From Anabaena subtropica FACHB-260 (GTDB taxonomy: Bacteria > Cyanobacteriota > Cyanobacteriia > Cyanobacteriales > Nostocaceae), in NCBI RefSeq assembly GCF_014697105.1, contig NZ_JACJRF010000042.1, positions 1-47,533 on the forward strand: 47,533 bases of DNA, in the 5' to 3' direction. Position numbers and translations under genes: made by a program. The notes beneath the pieces were generated by a model that saw only the letters and a list, made by a program, of their open reading frames with translations, did no database searches and was not told the origin of the DNA. Of this stretch, positions 35,664 through 44,552 are shown piece after piece. Each line of letters opens with the position of its first letter. Position 1 is the stretch's first letter.

Positions 35664-36290
35664 TTATTCAGAATCGTCTGAGTAGAGGTTGTGAGCAGCG
35701 ATGTAGGATATCACATCTTCCGGAACTAAATAACGAATTGACTTTCCTGTTCGATAAAGTTTGCGAATTAGGCTTGACGAAACTCCTACTAAGGGTATAT
35801 CCAAGAAGTGCCAGTTAATAGTGTGCGACTGCTCCCCTAGTTGTTGCTTCACTTGCTTGCAGATCAACTCACTTTGAGCTATATTCTCACCACCTAGTAA
35901 TCGGGGTGCTATTAACCAATCACACATTTGTGCTATTTCGTGTCCACGGTACCAACGAGGTAAGCTTTGGAAAGTGTCTAAGCCTACTATCCAGTACCAG
36001 TGAGTATTTGGGAAACAAGCACATAAGTCTAGCAAGGTGTCGATCGCATAAGAAACTCCTGAGCGATTATTCTCCACTAAGGAGACAGTAAACCTTGGGT
36101 TATCTTGTGTAGCTAATTGCAGCATTGCTAGGCGATGTCTAAAAGCTGCTGCTTTTTTATGAGGAGGATTTAGTGACGGCACCCAAATTACCTTTTCTAC
36201 TGATACTTGCTGCAAAGCTGCCTCGGCTATGAGTAAGTGTCCCCAATGAATGGGATCGAATGTGCCGCCAAAAATTGCCAGATGTTGCAT
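35664..36290 (-). CDS. nadD: Nicotinate-nucleotide adenylyltransferase
   Basis: A 208-residue nucleotidyltransferase that makes deamido-NAD from nicotinate mononucleotide and ATP. The ATP-binding motif GGTFDPIHWGH covers residues 8-18, with the typical VPSLNPPHKK loop after it. The C-terminal motif VSSSLIRKLYRTGKS is the ISSTxIR signature. In many cyanobacteria nadD lies next to NUDIX and nadE genes; here its downstream neighbour is gap2, an NAD(P)-using enzyme. A Fur-type palindrome sits 24 bp upstream of the start codon, which suggests metal-responsive control. Confidence 0.92.
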   Translation of the reverse strand: MQHLAIFGGTFDPIHWGHLLIAEAALQQVSVEKVIWVPSLNPPHKKAAAFRHRLAMLQLATQDNPRFTVSLVENNRSGVSYAIDTLLDLCACFPNTHWYWIVGLDTFQSLPRWYRGHEIAQMCDWLIAPRLLGGENIAQSELICKQVKQQLGEQSHTINWHFLDIPLVGVSSSLIRKLYRTGKSIRYLVPEDVISYIAAHNLYSDDSE

Positions 36291-36314
36291 GGTGATGCCT
36301 TGGCTTTGTGCAAT

Positions 36315-36329
36315 TGAAAATCATTTTCA
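36315..36329. promoter_or_regulatory. Fur/Zur-type 7-1-7 palindrome upstream of nadD
   Basis: TGAAAAT-C-ATTTTCA is a perfect 7-1-7 inverted repeat. It differs from the Fur-family consensus TGATAAT-N-ATTATCA by one symmetric substitution per half. It lies 25-39 bp upstream of the nadD ATG, in the promoter or leader. I cannot tell Fur, Zur or PerR apart from the sequence. Confidence 0.6.
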
Positions 36330-36438
36330 TCGCTGACGTATTATTGTAATCAATTCATGCTTTGGCTTGATGAAATATTAAAAGCGGTTTCGCTACGAAT
36401 ATAGTTATATAGTCAACACCAGTAAGGAATGGAATATT

Positions 36439-36594
36439 ATGTATTTTCTATTACAAGAATTTCTTTCCCGATGTGACGAAAATTTCCTGAATAATCATAA
36501 AAACAGTATAGAAATAGCAAAAACCTCTAACCAAGGTAAAATCATTCTCAATAATCAAAACCTCAGTAGAAATTTTCTAGAAAATCATCCTTGA
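36439..36594 (+). CDS. Possible small protein of 51 residues
   Basis: An open frame starting MYFLLQEFLSRCDENF and ending LENHP lies in the region between nadD and murC. A purine-rich AAGGAATGGA precedes the ATG. The residue mix is Asn-rich, as expected from AT-rich DNA, and no family is recognised, so it may be chance. The rest of the 400-bp region holds the nadD promoter on the left and the murC promoter on the right. Confidence 0.25.
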   Translation: MYFLLQEFLSRCDENFLNNHKNSIEIAKTSNQGKIILNNQNLSRNFLENHP

Positions 36595-36693
36595 AAAAGA
36601 TATAGGAGTAGTTACAGTAAAAATCCAAATCCTGTTATGATACGCGTGTTATTTGTGATTTATGGTGTGGCGTGGTGTTAAGAGGAGTAATCA

Positions 36694-38178
36694 ATGAGTA
36701 ATAGTGTAGATTTTGGCGGTAGACCATTTCATTTTATTGGAATCGGCGGTATAGGAATGTCTGCTCTGGCATACGTTCTCGCAAAACGCCAATTGCCAGT
36801 ATCAGGTTCCGACCTACGACCTAATCATATTACGCGTAAGTTGGAATCTATCGGAGCGCATATTTTTAGTAGACAAGAAGCAAGTAATCTTGAATTCTTT
36901 CATCCTAAAGTAGAAGCTAATGAAATAGAATTAAATAAACAAGAAATGTTTCCAATGGGCAATTTAACATTGCCCCAAGTAATTTGTTCAACAGCAATTA
37001 ACTCCAACAATTTAGAATATAAAGCAGCACTAGAATTAGGCTGTCCGATTTTACATCGTTCAGATGTACTAGCTGCTTTAATTACCGATTACCATAGCAT
37101 TGCTGTAGCGGGAACTCACGGTAAAACCACAACTAGTAGCATGATTGGCTATATGTTACTAGCCGCAGGTTTAGATCCGACAATCATTGTCGGTGGAGAA
37201 GTAAACGCTTGGGAAGGCAATGCCAGATTAGGGCAAAGTCCCTATTTAGTAGCTGAGGCAGACGAATCAGATGGCTCCTTAGTGAAACACGCTCCTGAAA
37301 TTGGTATTATCACTAATATTGAATTAGATCATCCTGACCACTACGACACCTTAGAAGAAGTAGTCGACATCTTTCAAACATTTGCCAAGGGTTGTAAAAC
37401 CCTAATTGGTAGTATTGATTGTGCAACAGTACGCGAGTTACTACGCACCGCCTCTGGCGATCGCCTGCAACCAACAATTACTTATAGCCTCCATCAAGAT
37501 ACCGAAGCTGACTACACCGTTACTAATATTGACTACCGCGCCGATGGTACCACTGCTTTAGTCTGGGAAAAAGGCAAAGCTCTGGGCGTGTTGAAATTAA
37601 AATTACTGAGTCGTCATAACCTGAGTAATGCCCTCGCAGCAGTAGCAGTTGGTCGGCGCTTGGGTTTAGAGTTTGGGGAAATTGCCAAAGGCATCGCTAG
37701 TTTTGAAGGTGCAAGACGACGCTTTGAATTTCGTGGCGAAGTCGATGGTATTACCTTCATTGATGATTATGCTCATCACCCTAGTGAAATTCGAGCTACC
37801 CTAGCCGCCGCTCGCCTCCAAGCCAGACCAGGACAAAGAGTGGTTGCTATCTTCCAACCCCATCGCTATAGTCGCACCCTGACCTTTTTAGAAGAATTTT
37901 CTCAGTCCTTCAGCCATGCTGATTTGGTTGTCCTGACTGATATTTATAGTGCAGGCGAACCCAATTTAGGGCTAATCAGTGGTGAACACTTGGCAGAGAA
38001 AATTGCTCAAGAACACCAACAGGTAGTTTATCAACCAACTTTATCTACAGTGTGTGAGTACTTACTCAAAACTCTCCGCCCTGGTGACTTAGCTCTATTT
38101 CTGGGTGCAGGAAATTTAAATCAGGCAATTCCGGAAATTATTACCACACTGTGCGCACCTGCTACAGCCACATTGTGA
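36694..38178 (+). CDS. murC: UDP-N-acetylmuramate-L-alanine ligase
   Basis: A 494-residue Mur ligase that adds L-Ala to UDP-MurNAc in the cytoplasmic stage of peptidoglycan synthesis. Motifs are GIGGIGMSALA (16-26), the ATP-binding P-loop GTHGKTTT (140-147), EADESDGSL, NIELDHPDHY and DDYAHHPSEIRATL. Length is usual for cyanobacterial MurC. A GAGGAG ribosome site lies just upstream of the ATG. murB follows on the same strand after 121 bp, so the two successive pathway genes may be transcribed together. Confidence 0.96.
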   Translation: MSNSVDFGGRPFHFIGIGGIGMSALAYVLAKRQLPVSGSDLRPNHITRKLESIGAHIFSRQEASNLEFFHPKVEANEIELNKQEMFPMGNLTLPQVICSTAINSNNLEYKAALELGCPILHRSDVLAALITDYHSIAVAGTHGKTTTSSMIGYMLLAAGLDPTIIVGGEVNAWEGNARLGQSPYLVAEADESDGSLVKHAPEIGIITNIELDHPDHYDTLEEVVDIFQTFAKGCKTLIGSIDCATVRELLRTASGDRLQPTITYSLHQDTEADYTVTNIDYRADGTTALVWEKGKALGVLKLKLLSRHNLSNALAAVAVGRRLGLEFGEIAKGIASFEGARRRFEFRGEVDGITFIDDYAHHPSEIRATLAAARLQARPGQRVVAIFQPHRYSRTLTFLEEFSQSFSHADLVVLTDIYSAGEPNLGLISGEHLAEKIAQEHQQVVYQPTLSTVCEYLLKTLRPGDLALFLGAGNLNQAIPEIITTLCAPATATL

Positions 38179-38299
38179 AGATACTCACTGCTTGAAGGTT
38201 TGTATCTGAGCAAAAAGTCTGTTTAGCAACAGTTTTATCGGTATTGCTGTAATTTTACGGCAGATAAATGTAAAAATTTCACAATTAATTGATGTAAAG

Positions 38300-39298
38300 A
38301 TGAAAATTTCCCAGGCTGTTGGAAACGCCTGCACAGTTCCTGCTTCCAATATAGAGACACAGGATACCAATCACTCAAGAGAAAGTAAAATCATTTACTT
38401 ACCCGGTACTAATTGCGAGATCAAATCCCAGGCTTTGTTATCTGCATATACTTCCTACAGAGTTGGGGGAGCAGCTGAATTATACGTTGCTCCTCGCAAT
38501 ATAGAAGCATTGCAAGCCAGTCTCAAATATGCAAAAGAACATAATTTAAGAGTAACAACTCTCGGTGCAGGTTCTAATCTGTTAGTAAGCGATCGCGGAA
38601 TATCAGGTTTAGTAGTCGCCACCCGTCATCTGCGCTACAGCCATTGTGACCTACAAACCGGTCAAGTAACCGTAGCTGCTGGAGAATCAATTCCTAGCTT
38701 GGCATGGGAACTAGCAAAATTGGGATGGCAAGGATTTGAGTGGGCTGTGGGTATACCTGGCACCGTTGGCGGTGCTGTGGTAATGAATGCCGGAGCGCAT
38801 AATAGCTGTATCGCAGATATATTGATTAGCGCTCAAGTACTGTCCCCGGATGGCACAATTGAGACACTCACACCAGAAGAATTAGGTTATACGTATCGTA
38901 CTTCATTACTGCAAGGGAGCGATCGTGTAGTCACCCAAGCCACTTTCCAACTGCAACCAGGTTTTGATCCCGCCTATGTCACAGCTACAACCAAACAACA
39001 CAAGAAATTGCGGTTAACTACCCAACCTTACAACTTCCCCAGTTGCGGTAGCGTCTTCCGCAACCCCAAACCTTACGCGGCTGGCTGGTTAATTGAACAA
39101 TCAGGGCTGAAAGGCTACCAAATAGGTGGCGCACAAGTAGCCCATCTCCACGCCAATTTTATAGTTAATTGCGGAGGAGCCAAAGCCAACGATATCTTCT
39201 GCCTAATTCGTCATATCCAGCAGGAAGTACAAGAACGCTGGTCAATCTTGTTAGAGCCAGAAGTCAAAATGCTCGGCGAATTTCAGGCGGCTTGTTGA
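38300..39298 (+). CDS. murB: UDP-N-acetylenolpyruvoylglucosamine reductase
   Basis: A 332-residue FAD enzyme that reduces the enolpyruvyl group to give UDP-MurNAc, the step before MurC. Visible are [30 protein letters not shown] (FAD-binding), [17 protein letters not shown] and [10 protein letters not shown] with the catalytic Ser. The final Glu is in [12 protein letters not shown]. It starts at the ATG at 38300, with about 45 extra N-terminal residues before the conserved core, which is common in cyanobacteria. GCTAGAA-type degenerate repeats begin immediately after the stop codon. Confidence 0.95.
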   Translation: MKISQAVGNACTVPASNIETQDTNHSRESKIIYLPGTNCEIKSQALLSAYTSYRVGGAAELYVAPRNIEALQASLKYAKEHNLRVTTLGAGSNLLVSDRGISGLVVATRHLRYSHCDLQTGQVTVAAGESIPSLAWELAKLGWQGFEWAVGIPGTVGGAVVMNAGAHNSCIADILISAQVLSPDGTIETLTPEELGYTYRTSLLQGSDRVVTQATFQLQPGFDPAYVTATTKQHKKLRLTTQPYNFPSCGSVFRNPKPYAAGWLIEQSGLKGYQIGGAQVAHLHANFIVNCGGAKANDIFCLIRHIQQEVQERWSILLEPEVKMLGEFQAAC

Positions 39299-39511
39299 GA
39301 GGCTACAGGCTAGAAATTAGAGACTAGAAGCTAGTGAGAAATTGATTAGTTCTAAAACAAATCAATCATGAATATCTAAATAATTTCTAACCCCTAGCGC
39401 CTAGTCCCTAGTTTCTCATCCCTAAAGTTTTGGTAAAAAAAGAGGCAAATTGCCCACCGCATCTATAATTGAATTTGATTTGTTATTCAACGCACACGCG
39501 AACTACCAATT

Positions 39512-39859
39512 ATGACAGGAAAAGGACAAGGATTTGGCTTTGGCTTGGGAAAAATGAAAGAACTAGCCGAAGCTTTCAAGAAAGCGCAGCAAGTTCAAGA
39601 GGGTGCAAAGCGACTCCAAGAAGAATTGGAGCAAATGGAAATTTTGGGAGAAGCAGGTGGTGGATTAGTCAAAGTAATTGTCAGTGGTAACCAAGAACCA
39701 AAGCGTGTAGAAATTTCTCCAGATGCTTTAGCACAAGGGGCAGACTTACTTTCCGACTTGGTAACAGCTGCAATGAAAGATGCTTACAACAAATCTACAG
39801 CCACAATGCGGGAACGCATGGAAGACTTGACAAGTGGGTTAGAATTACCTGGATTTTAG
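39512..39859 (+). CDS. YbaB/EbfC-family nucleoid-associated protein
   Basis: A 115-residue member of the YbaB/EbfC family, small dimeric DNA-binding proteins of the nucleoid. The core shows [25 protein letters not shown], then [23 protein letters not shown], and a helical C-terminus [21 protein letters not shown]. The N-terminal Gly/Phe-rich stretch is as in other cyanobacteria. Its TAG stop codon (39857-39859) is part of the first unit of a TTAGTCA heptamer array. Confidence 0.92.
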   Translation: MTGKGQGFGFGLGKMKELAEAFKKAQQVQEGAKRLQEELEQMEILGEAGGGLVKVIVSGNQEPKRVEISPDALAQGADLLSDLVTAAMKDAYNKSTATMRERMEDLTSGLELPGF

Positions 39860-39897
39860 TCATTAGTCATCAGTCATTAGTCATCAGTCATTAGTCA
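39856..39897. repeat. STRR: TTAGTCA/TCAGTCA x 6, carrying the ybaB stop codon
   Basis: Six perfect 7-bp units alternate TTAGTCA and TCAGTCA. The first contains the TAG that ends the YbaB-family gene. Confidence 0.9.
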
Positions 39898-40028
39898 AAA
39901 ACTTTGTATGCTATAGACTTTCGGCTACTGACTTTTGACCTTTTTTAAGAGGAATTTTTGTATTACATTCTTGAAATAAAACTTAATCAAACTACTTTGT
40001 CTTAATTAAGCATTACGAATTAGTATTT

Positions 40029-40514
40029 ATGTCTTACAAACTACTATTTGTGTGCCTGGGTAATATCTGTCGCTCACCATCGGCAGAAAATATTATGAAC
40101 CATCTCATTGACCAGGCGAATTTCAGCGATAGTATTTTTTGTGACTCCGCAGGTACTTCTAGCTATCACATCGGTAGTCCGCCAGACCGAAGGATGAGTG
40201 CTGCGGCTCTGACGAAGTTAGGAATTAAACTACGTGGACAGGCTAGGCAATTTGTAACATCAGATTTTCAAGAATTTGATTTAATTCTAGCGATGGATCG
40301 AGACAACTATGACAACATTACTGCACTTGACCCAACTGGAAAATATCACAACAAAGTACATTTGATGTGTAAATTTTGCTCTCGTCACAACCTTAAGGAA
40401 GTTCCAGATCCCTACTACGGTGGGACGGAAGGATTTAATCAGGTCATTGATTTGCTAGTGGATGCTTGTGAAGGTTTGCTGCAACATATCACCAACCAGC
40501 AATTAGAAGCATAA
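40029..40514 (+). CDS. Low-molecular-weight protein-tyrosine phosphatase
   Basis: A 161-residue phosphatase. The P-loop CLGNICRSPSAE starts at the nucleophile Cys9, with Arg15 as the phosphate-binding residue. The general acid is Asp127 in VPDPYYGG. Such enzymes reverse tyrosine phosphorylation, in bacteria often in exopolysaccharide control. No tyrosine kinase gene is adjacent. It converges on the response regulator gene with 9 bp between the stop codons. Confidence 0.93.
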   Translation: MSYKLLFVCLGNICRSPSAENIMNHLIDQANFSDSIFCDSAGTSSYHIGSPPDRRMSAAALTKLGIKLRGQARQFVTSDFQEFDLILAMDRDNYDNITALDPTGKYHNKVHLMCKFCSRHNLKEVPDPYYGGTEGFNQVIDLLVDACEGLLQHITNQQLEA

Positions 40515-40523
40515 ATGCAACAC

Positions 40524-41207
40524 CTATTCCACCAGACCATGTGTAATAGCAAAACGTACTAGTTCCGCCCGATTGCTGGTAGCGGTTTTTCTTAATAAAC
40601 TACTAACGTATTTTTCCACAGTTCTGGAACTCAAGTGCAATTGATGTCCCATCTCAATATTAGACAGACCGTGAGTCAGCATTTCTAAAACTTCTTGTTC
40701 CCTCGCAGTTAAAGACGAGAGTAATTGGGATTTTTCTACATGAGTGAATACCGAGTGATGATTCTCCACAATTTTTGTGGGGATTGTATTGCCTGAAGTA
40801 TCTTTGTGAGAAAATCTGTATTCAGATTGAATGATTTGCGATCGCTCCAAGAGATTACGAATTGCTGCTGCTAGCTCTTCTAGTTCAAAAGGTTTAGGTA
40901 GGTATAAATCACATCCCGACTGATAACCGAGTATTCTTTCCTGAGTCTTGGTACGCGCTGTTAATAAAATTACAGGCAATAAACGGAACGGGGGTTGTTG
41001 ACGTACCCGACGCACCAACTCATAACCATTCATTCTTGGCATCACAATATCAGTCACGAGCAAATCAGGATGGTATGCTTCTACCATCGTCAAAGCATCT
41101 TGACCGTCATTAGCCGTAATCACTGAGTAGCCAGACAGTTCCAGATAATCACTAATAGACAGACGAGTGCCCAGATCGTCATCCACTACAAGGATCGTCA
41201 AGGGCAT
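40524..41207 (-). CDS. LuxR/NarL-type response regulator
   Basis: A 227-residue two-component regulator. The receiver domain (1-120) has the acidic pocket VVDDD (7-11), the phosphoacceptor Asp53 in VTDIVMP, Thr83 and Lys105 in PKPF. The C-terminal LuxR-type helix-turn-helix (about 165-225) has LTAREQEVLEMLTHGLSN and SRTVEKYVSSLLRKT. It resembles the plastid Ycf29 (TctD) type, but that is a tentative reading. I chose the ATG at 41207 (MPLTILVV), with 18 extra residues upstream rejected. A GAACAC/GTGTTC inverted repeat (41266-41287) lies in its upstream region. No sensor kinase is adjacent. Confidence 0.88.
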   Translation of the reverse strand: MPLTILVVDDDLGTRLSISDYLELSGYSVITANDGQDALTMVEAYHPDLLVTDIVMPRMNGYELVRRVRQQPPFRLLPVILLTARTKTQERILGYQSGCDLYLPKPFELEELAAAIRNLLERSQIIQSEYRFSHKDTSGNTIPTKIVENHHSVFTHVEKSQLLSSLTAREQEVLEMLTHGLSNIEMGHQLHLSSRTVEKYVSSLLRKTATSNRAELVRFAITHGLVE

Positions 41208-41757
41208 GGACAGTACACCCCTAGCATTATTTTTTACTGAGATTATTTCTACAAGCTCCATCTATGAACACCGATGAAATAGTGTTCTCATGTTTCATAC
41301 TATGACAGGATTAGCAGCTAATGACTGCTGCAAAAGTAATTTATAAAGAAAATCTTAAATCATTAGTTAGTTAAAAAACTCTAAAACCGCCATAATCCCT
41401 AACGAAATAAAAGTACAGACAATTTTGTAATTCTTAACTGAAAACTATGGATAAAAATTAATTCACTACTACAGTATAAAGAAATACTAATTCCTTCAGC
41501 ATCTATATTTAGGGGAAAATTTTCCATTGAAACGGAGAAAAACTAAATTATTTTAGATACTACTCAGACTTAGTTCAACATTTATTATAGTAGTTTAATA
41601 TACCCTGCTGGATTTACTAGTAAGCTAGAGAAAAATAACTATCCATCAGAAAAAGGTTAACAAGCTTTGCTAGAAGCTGTTTTGCCTTACAACTTTATGT
41701 ACTAGCTCATCCATCTAAACTATTTTTGCAGTAAGTTTAAAAGCGGCCTAATTCTCA
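41208..41757. promoter_or_regulatory. Divergent intergenic region, response regulator / smpB
   Basis: About 550 bp without a gene. It contains the inverted repeat GAACAC (41266-41271)/GTGTTC (41282-41287) near the regulator gene, and the 12-bp palindrome GGAAAATTTTCC (41514-41525). The right part should hold the smpB promoter. No tmRNA or other RNA gene is evident. Confidence 0.4.
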
Positions 41758-42225
41758 ATGAGCGATAAGAGCGAAAGTTACAAAGTTATTAGCGACAACC
41801 GACAAGCCCGTTACTTGTACGAAATTTTAGAAACCTATGAAGCCGGCATTCAGTTGACTGGAACAGAGGTCAAGTCAATCCGCGCGGGGAAGGTGAATCT
41901 CCAAGATGGTTATGCGTTGCTTCGAGATGGAGAAGCATGGCTAATTAACGTGCATATCTCCCCTTATAACGCCAGTGGACAGTATTTTAATCACGAACCG
42001 CGCCGGACGCGAAAATTGCTATTACATCGCCAAGAACTTCGTAAGCTGATTGGTAAAGTAGAACAGCAAGGTTTGACGTTAATACCATTGAAAATGTACC
42101 TCAAACGCGGCTGGGTAAAAATCAGTATCGCCCTTGGCAAAGGTAAAAAGCTCCACGATAAGCGAGAAAGCCTCAAACGCCGCCAAGACCAACGAGATAT
42201 TCAAAGAGCAATGAAAAATTATTAG
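41758..42225 (+). CDS. smpB: SsrA-binding protein
   Basis: A 155-residue SmpB, which delivers tmRNA to stalled ribosomes for rescue and degradation tagging. The conserved beginning of the barrel is YKVISDNRQARYLYEILETYEAGI, then GTEVKSIRAGKVNLQDGYA. The C-terminal basic tail (GKGKKLHDKRESLKRRQDQRD) is the part that enters the mRNA channel. The tmRNA gene itself is not in this window. Confidence 0.96.
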   Translation: MSDKSESYKVISDNRQARYLYEILETYEAGIQLTGTEVKSIRAGKVNLQDGYALLRDGEAWLINVHISPYNASGQYFNHEPRRTRKLLLHRQELRKLIGKVEQQGLTLIPLKMYLKRGWVKISIALGKGKKLHDKRESLKRRQDQRDIQRAMKNY

Positions 42226-42262
42226 TTGTTTCTATTTCTTGATTACTTCATTAGAGTTAGAC

Positions 42263-42318
42263 AGCGATCACCGACGGTGGGGCGTAGCTCATCGCCTACG
42301 GTGTGCGGAACGCCATCG
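42263..42318. repeat. Dispersed palindromic repeat, copy 2
   Basis: A GC-rich block containing GATCACCGACGGTGGGGCG and CGGAACGCCATCGC. Read on the minus strand it begins like copy 1 at 1662 (GCGATGGCGTTCCGC) with an extra central part. It lies between smpB and the WGxxGxxG gene. Confidence 0.6.
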
Positions 42319-42450
42319 CAACCAGCAGAGTTATTGTATATCTTCAGGTGAGTTAAAAAAATACAGAGTTTATAGCCGCAGATTGATTCTGCTAGGTTCA
42401 AGACTAGATACAGTGGTGAGTAACTTTGGAAGCGACAAGGAACTCTCACC

Positions 42451-42738
42451 ATGAAACGTGACTTCACTGCAACTGTTGGCGCTGCTGTTCTCACTTTGAG
42501 TATGGCAACTTTGCCTTTTAGTTTACCAGCAAACGCTCAGGTAGATACTGTCCCTAGAACTGATGGCACTACAACCAGAACTTATGATCGCACAGCAGCT
42601 CGTGATGGTTTTGATTGGGGTTGGCTTGGCTTAATCGGTCTACTAGGTTTAGCTGGGTTGGCTGGTAAAAAACGTGATGATGAACCAACCCGTTATCGCG
42701 ATCCTAGTGCGCCTGGTGCTAGTAGCTATCGGGAATAG
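42451..42738 (+). CDS. WGxxGxxG small exported protein
   Basis: A 95-residue protein. A signal peptide (1-29, ending in SLPANA before Gln30) is followed by a Thr/Arg/Asp-rich linker. A hydrophobic, glycine-patterned segment WGWLGLIGLLGLAGLAG lies at residues 57-73, with KKR immediately after it, then a hydrophilic tail. This is the WGxxGxxG family layout, which resembles C-terminal sorting signals of the CTERM type (membrane helix then basic cluster), but the tail here is about 22 residues longer. Function is unknown. Related dispersed repeats lie on both sides (42263-42318, 42873-42912). Confidence 0.78.
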   Translation: MKRDFTATVGAAVLTLSMATLPFSLPANAQVDTVPRTDGTTTRTYDRTAARDGFDWGWLGLIGLLGLAGLAGKKRDDEPTRYRDPSAPGASSYRE

Positions 42739-42872
42739 ATAGTTAAAATTACCAAACAATTTGTCAAATTTGCCTTATATATTAGGCACGGCGGTAGATA
42801 ACTAAGTTGAAGTTGAAGAAAATTTTATTCTGTTCACCTGCAATTTTCATCTTAGGGATTTTCCTCTGACTA

Positions 42873-42912
42873 GCGATCGCCTAAAGTGGGGCGTAGTCTA
42901 TCGCGCCGTGCC
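42873..42912. repeat. Dispersed palindromic repeat, copy 3 (partial)
   Basis: TAGCGATCGCC, then GTGGGGCGTAGTCTATCGCG, related to the GTGGGGCGTAGCTCATCGCC part of copy 2. It lies between the WGxxGxxG gene and ictB. Confidence 0.5.
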
Positions 42913-42930
42913 TCATTATCTAAGTAACAT

Positions 42931-44358
42931 TTAATTGCTGGTCGGGTCGGGGTTGGGTAAGTTGACCTCTGGATTGTGGTCTATTACTAAAGGTTTCCAA
43001 TAGCTAGCAATTAAAGCCACCATTAGCCACCAAAGAGTATTAACTTCAGGGCGAAACCAGATAGTATCGACCGTACCGTGAGCCAGCATTCCCAGCAACG
43101 TGGCTAATGCTCCAATTAACCACAATCCTTCCAAATCGCCAGATTGGCGTAAACGGCGTAATTGCACAGATGCTGTATTAATAGTCACAATAATTAACCA
43201 CAAAAAACAGGTTAAGCCAACAAAACCCATTTCTACAGCTACTTCAAGGAAAATTGAATAAGCACTCAAAGCAGTATAACGAGGACGCTGGTAAAGGGGG
43301 TAGACTTTATTAAAAGAATTGTGACCAGGGCCAATGCCGATAATTGGGTAATCGCGGATCATCTCAAAGACAGCATCCCACACATTGCGGCGAAAATTAT
43401 TGCTACTATCTTGACGATCAGCAAAAATACTTAAAACCCGTAAGCGTACTGGCTCAACAAATATTACTGCTATCACCAATACCCCAATCAAACTTCCCAA
43501 AAGTATGGGTAACGACCAAGTTCGCCAAAAAGCTGGCATTTGCACACTCCACCAATAAACTAGTAATGCGATCGCTGCCAAGACTGCTACTACAAGACCA
43601 ATCCAGCCTCCACGACTATAAGTAAAGATTAGGCAAGCAGTATTGACACATAGCATTGTTAATGCTAGAGATTTTTTCATCCAGCCTTGCCAAACAAAAA
43701 TTGCCATAAGGCTAAAAATTACCGCAGGCACAAGATAACCAGCCAATAAGTTGGGATTGCCTAAATAACTGTAAACCCTTGTTGTTTTAGAAAGTGCGGA
43801 CTCAGGATCGACCCAGGTAGCCAGTGGTGGCGCACCAAAACGCCATTGCCGCATTCCATATATACTGACAACAAGTGATGCGTATAAATAGAGGCTAATA
43901 ATCCAAGAGCGCAAACGATGCGACCTCAGCACCCTTGCACAAAGGGCAAATAGCAGCAAATACAGCGTCAAAGTTAGCAAGTCAGTTAAGGCTGCTTTTT
44001 TGACTGGCGATAATGCCGTTGCTACTACAGCAATTCCCCAATAGAGCAACACCAGCAGGTGTATGGGCGTGACTAGAGAATTAGTGCTTGATGATTTTTC
44101 ATCAGATAAGGTTAACAACAACCAAAATCCCACACAAGCTATCAGCAGCACCCCGACAAGGGTGCTAGATACAAAAGGAGCCAAAACATATACCAAGCTG
44201 AGTAATGCAGCAGCTATAATGTCTCCCCACTGAAGCAAGAAACTAGTTTGCCGCCAAGAAGACAACAGTCCGACCAAGGAACGGTGTAGGTAACTGGTAG
44301 CCAGAAACTGTTTAAGAGGTAAAGAGGATAAAGTGAATCGTTGCCAGACTAAATTCAT
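42931..44358 (-). CDS. ictB: IctB-type membrane protein (O-antigen ligase/Wzy-like)
   Basis: A 475-residue integral membrane protein with about 10-12 predicted helices and a long central loop. It matches cyanobacterial IctB, once proposed to take part in bicarbonate accumulation. The central YSRGGWIGLVV and the loop near NNFRRNVWDAVFEMIRDYPIIGIGPGHNSFNKVYPLYQRPRY carry the polymerase/O-antigen-ligase (Wzy_C) signature, so a role in glycan assembly is also possible. A conserved HGTVDTIWFRPEVN motif is near the C-terminus. It lies downstream of the GAF histidine-kinase-like gene on the same strand, with a 194-bp gap. Confidence 0.88.
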   Translation of the reverse strand: MNLVWQRFTLSSLPLKQFLATSYLHRSLVGLLSSWRQTSFLLQWGDIIAAALLSLVYVLAPFVSSTLVGVLLIACVGFWLLLTLSDEKSSSTNSLVTPIHLLVLLYWGIAVVATALSPVKKAALTDLLTLTLYLLLFALCARVLRSHRLRSWIISLYLYASLVVSIYGMRQWRFGAPPLATWVDPESALSKTTRVYSYLGNPNLLAGYLVPAVIFSLMAIFVWQGWMKKSLALTMLCVNTACLIFTYSRGGWIGLVVAVLAAIALLVYWWSVQMPAFWRTWSLPILLGSLIGVLVIAVIFVEPVRLRVLSIFADRQDSSNNFRRNVWDAVFEMIRDYPIIGIGPGHNSFNKVYPLYQRPRYTALSAYSIFLEVAVEMGFVGLTCFLWLIIVTINTASVQLRRLRQSGDLEGLWLIGALATLLGMLAHGTVDTIWFRPEVNTLWWLMVALIASYWKPLVIDHNPEVNLPNPDPTSN

Positions 44359-44448
44359 AAAATAAGCTGCAATTGATTAGCAAGCTCTTACTGAACTTGG
44401 ACTTAATCTTAATGCGGCTCATTATAAAAAGCTAATAACACAGATGGC

Positions 44449-44468
44449 AAATTAGTAATTGCTAATTT
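44449..44468. other. Inverted repeat between the kinase-like gene and ictB
   Basis: AAATTAG (44449-44455) and CTAATTT (44462-44468) are perfectly complementary across 6 nt. There is no U-run after it in the minus direction, so it is more likely a regulatory site for ictB than a terminator. Confidence 0.35.
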
Positions 44469-44552
44469 TGTCCTTAAAAATAGTGGTAATTACCCACAAT
44501 GCTAATTGAAGCCAAGCATTGAGTCATTAAGCATACTGTGAAATAAAAATTT

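Noticed and set aside
42239-42454. 71-codon plus-strand frame between smpB and the WGxxGxxG gene
   Set aside because: It is mainly dispersed repeat sequence, and its end overlaps the start of the well-supported WGxxGxxG gene.
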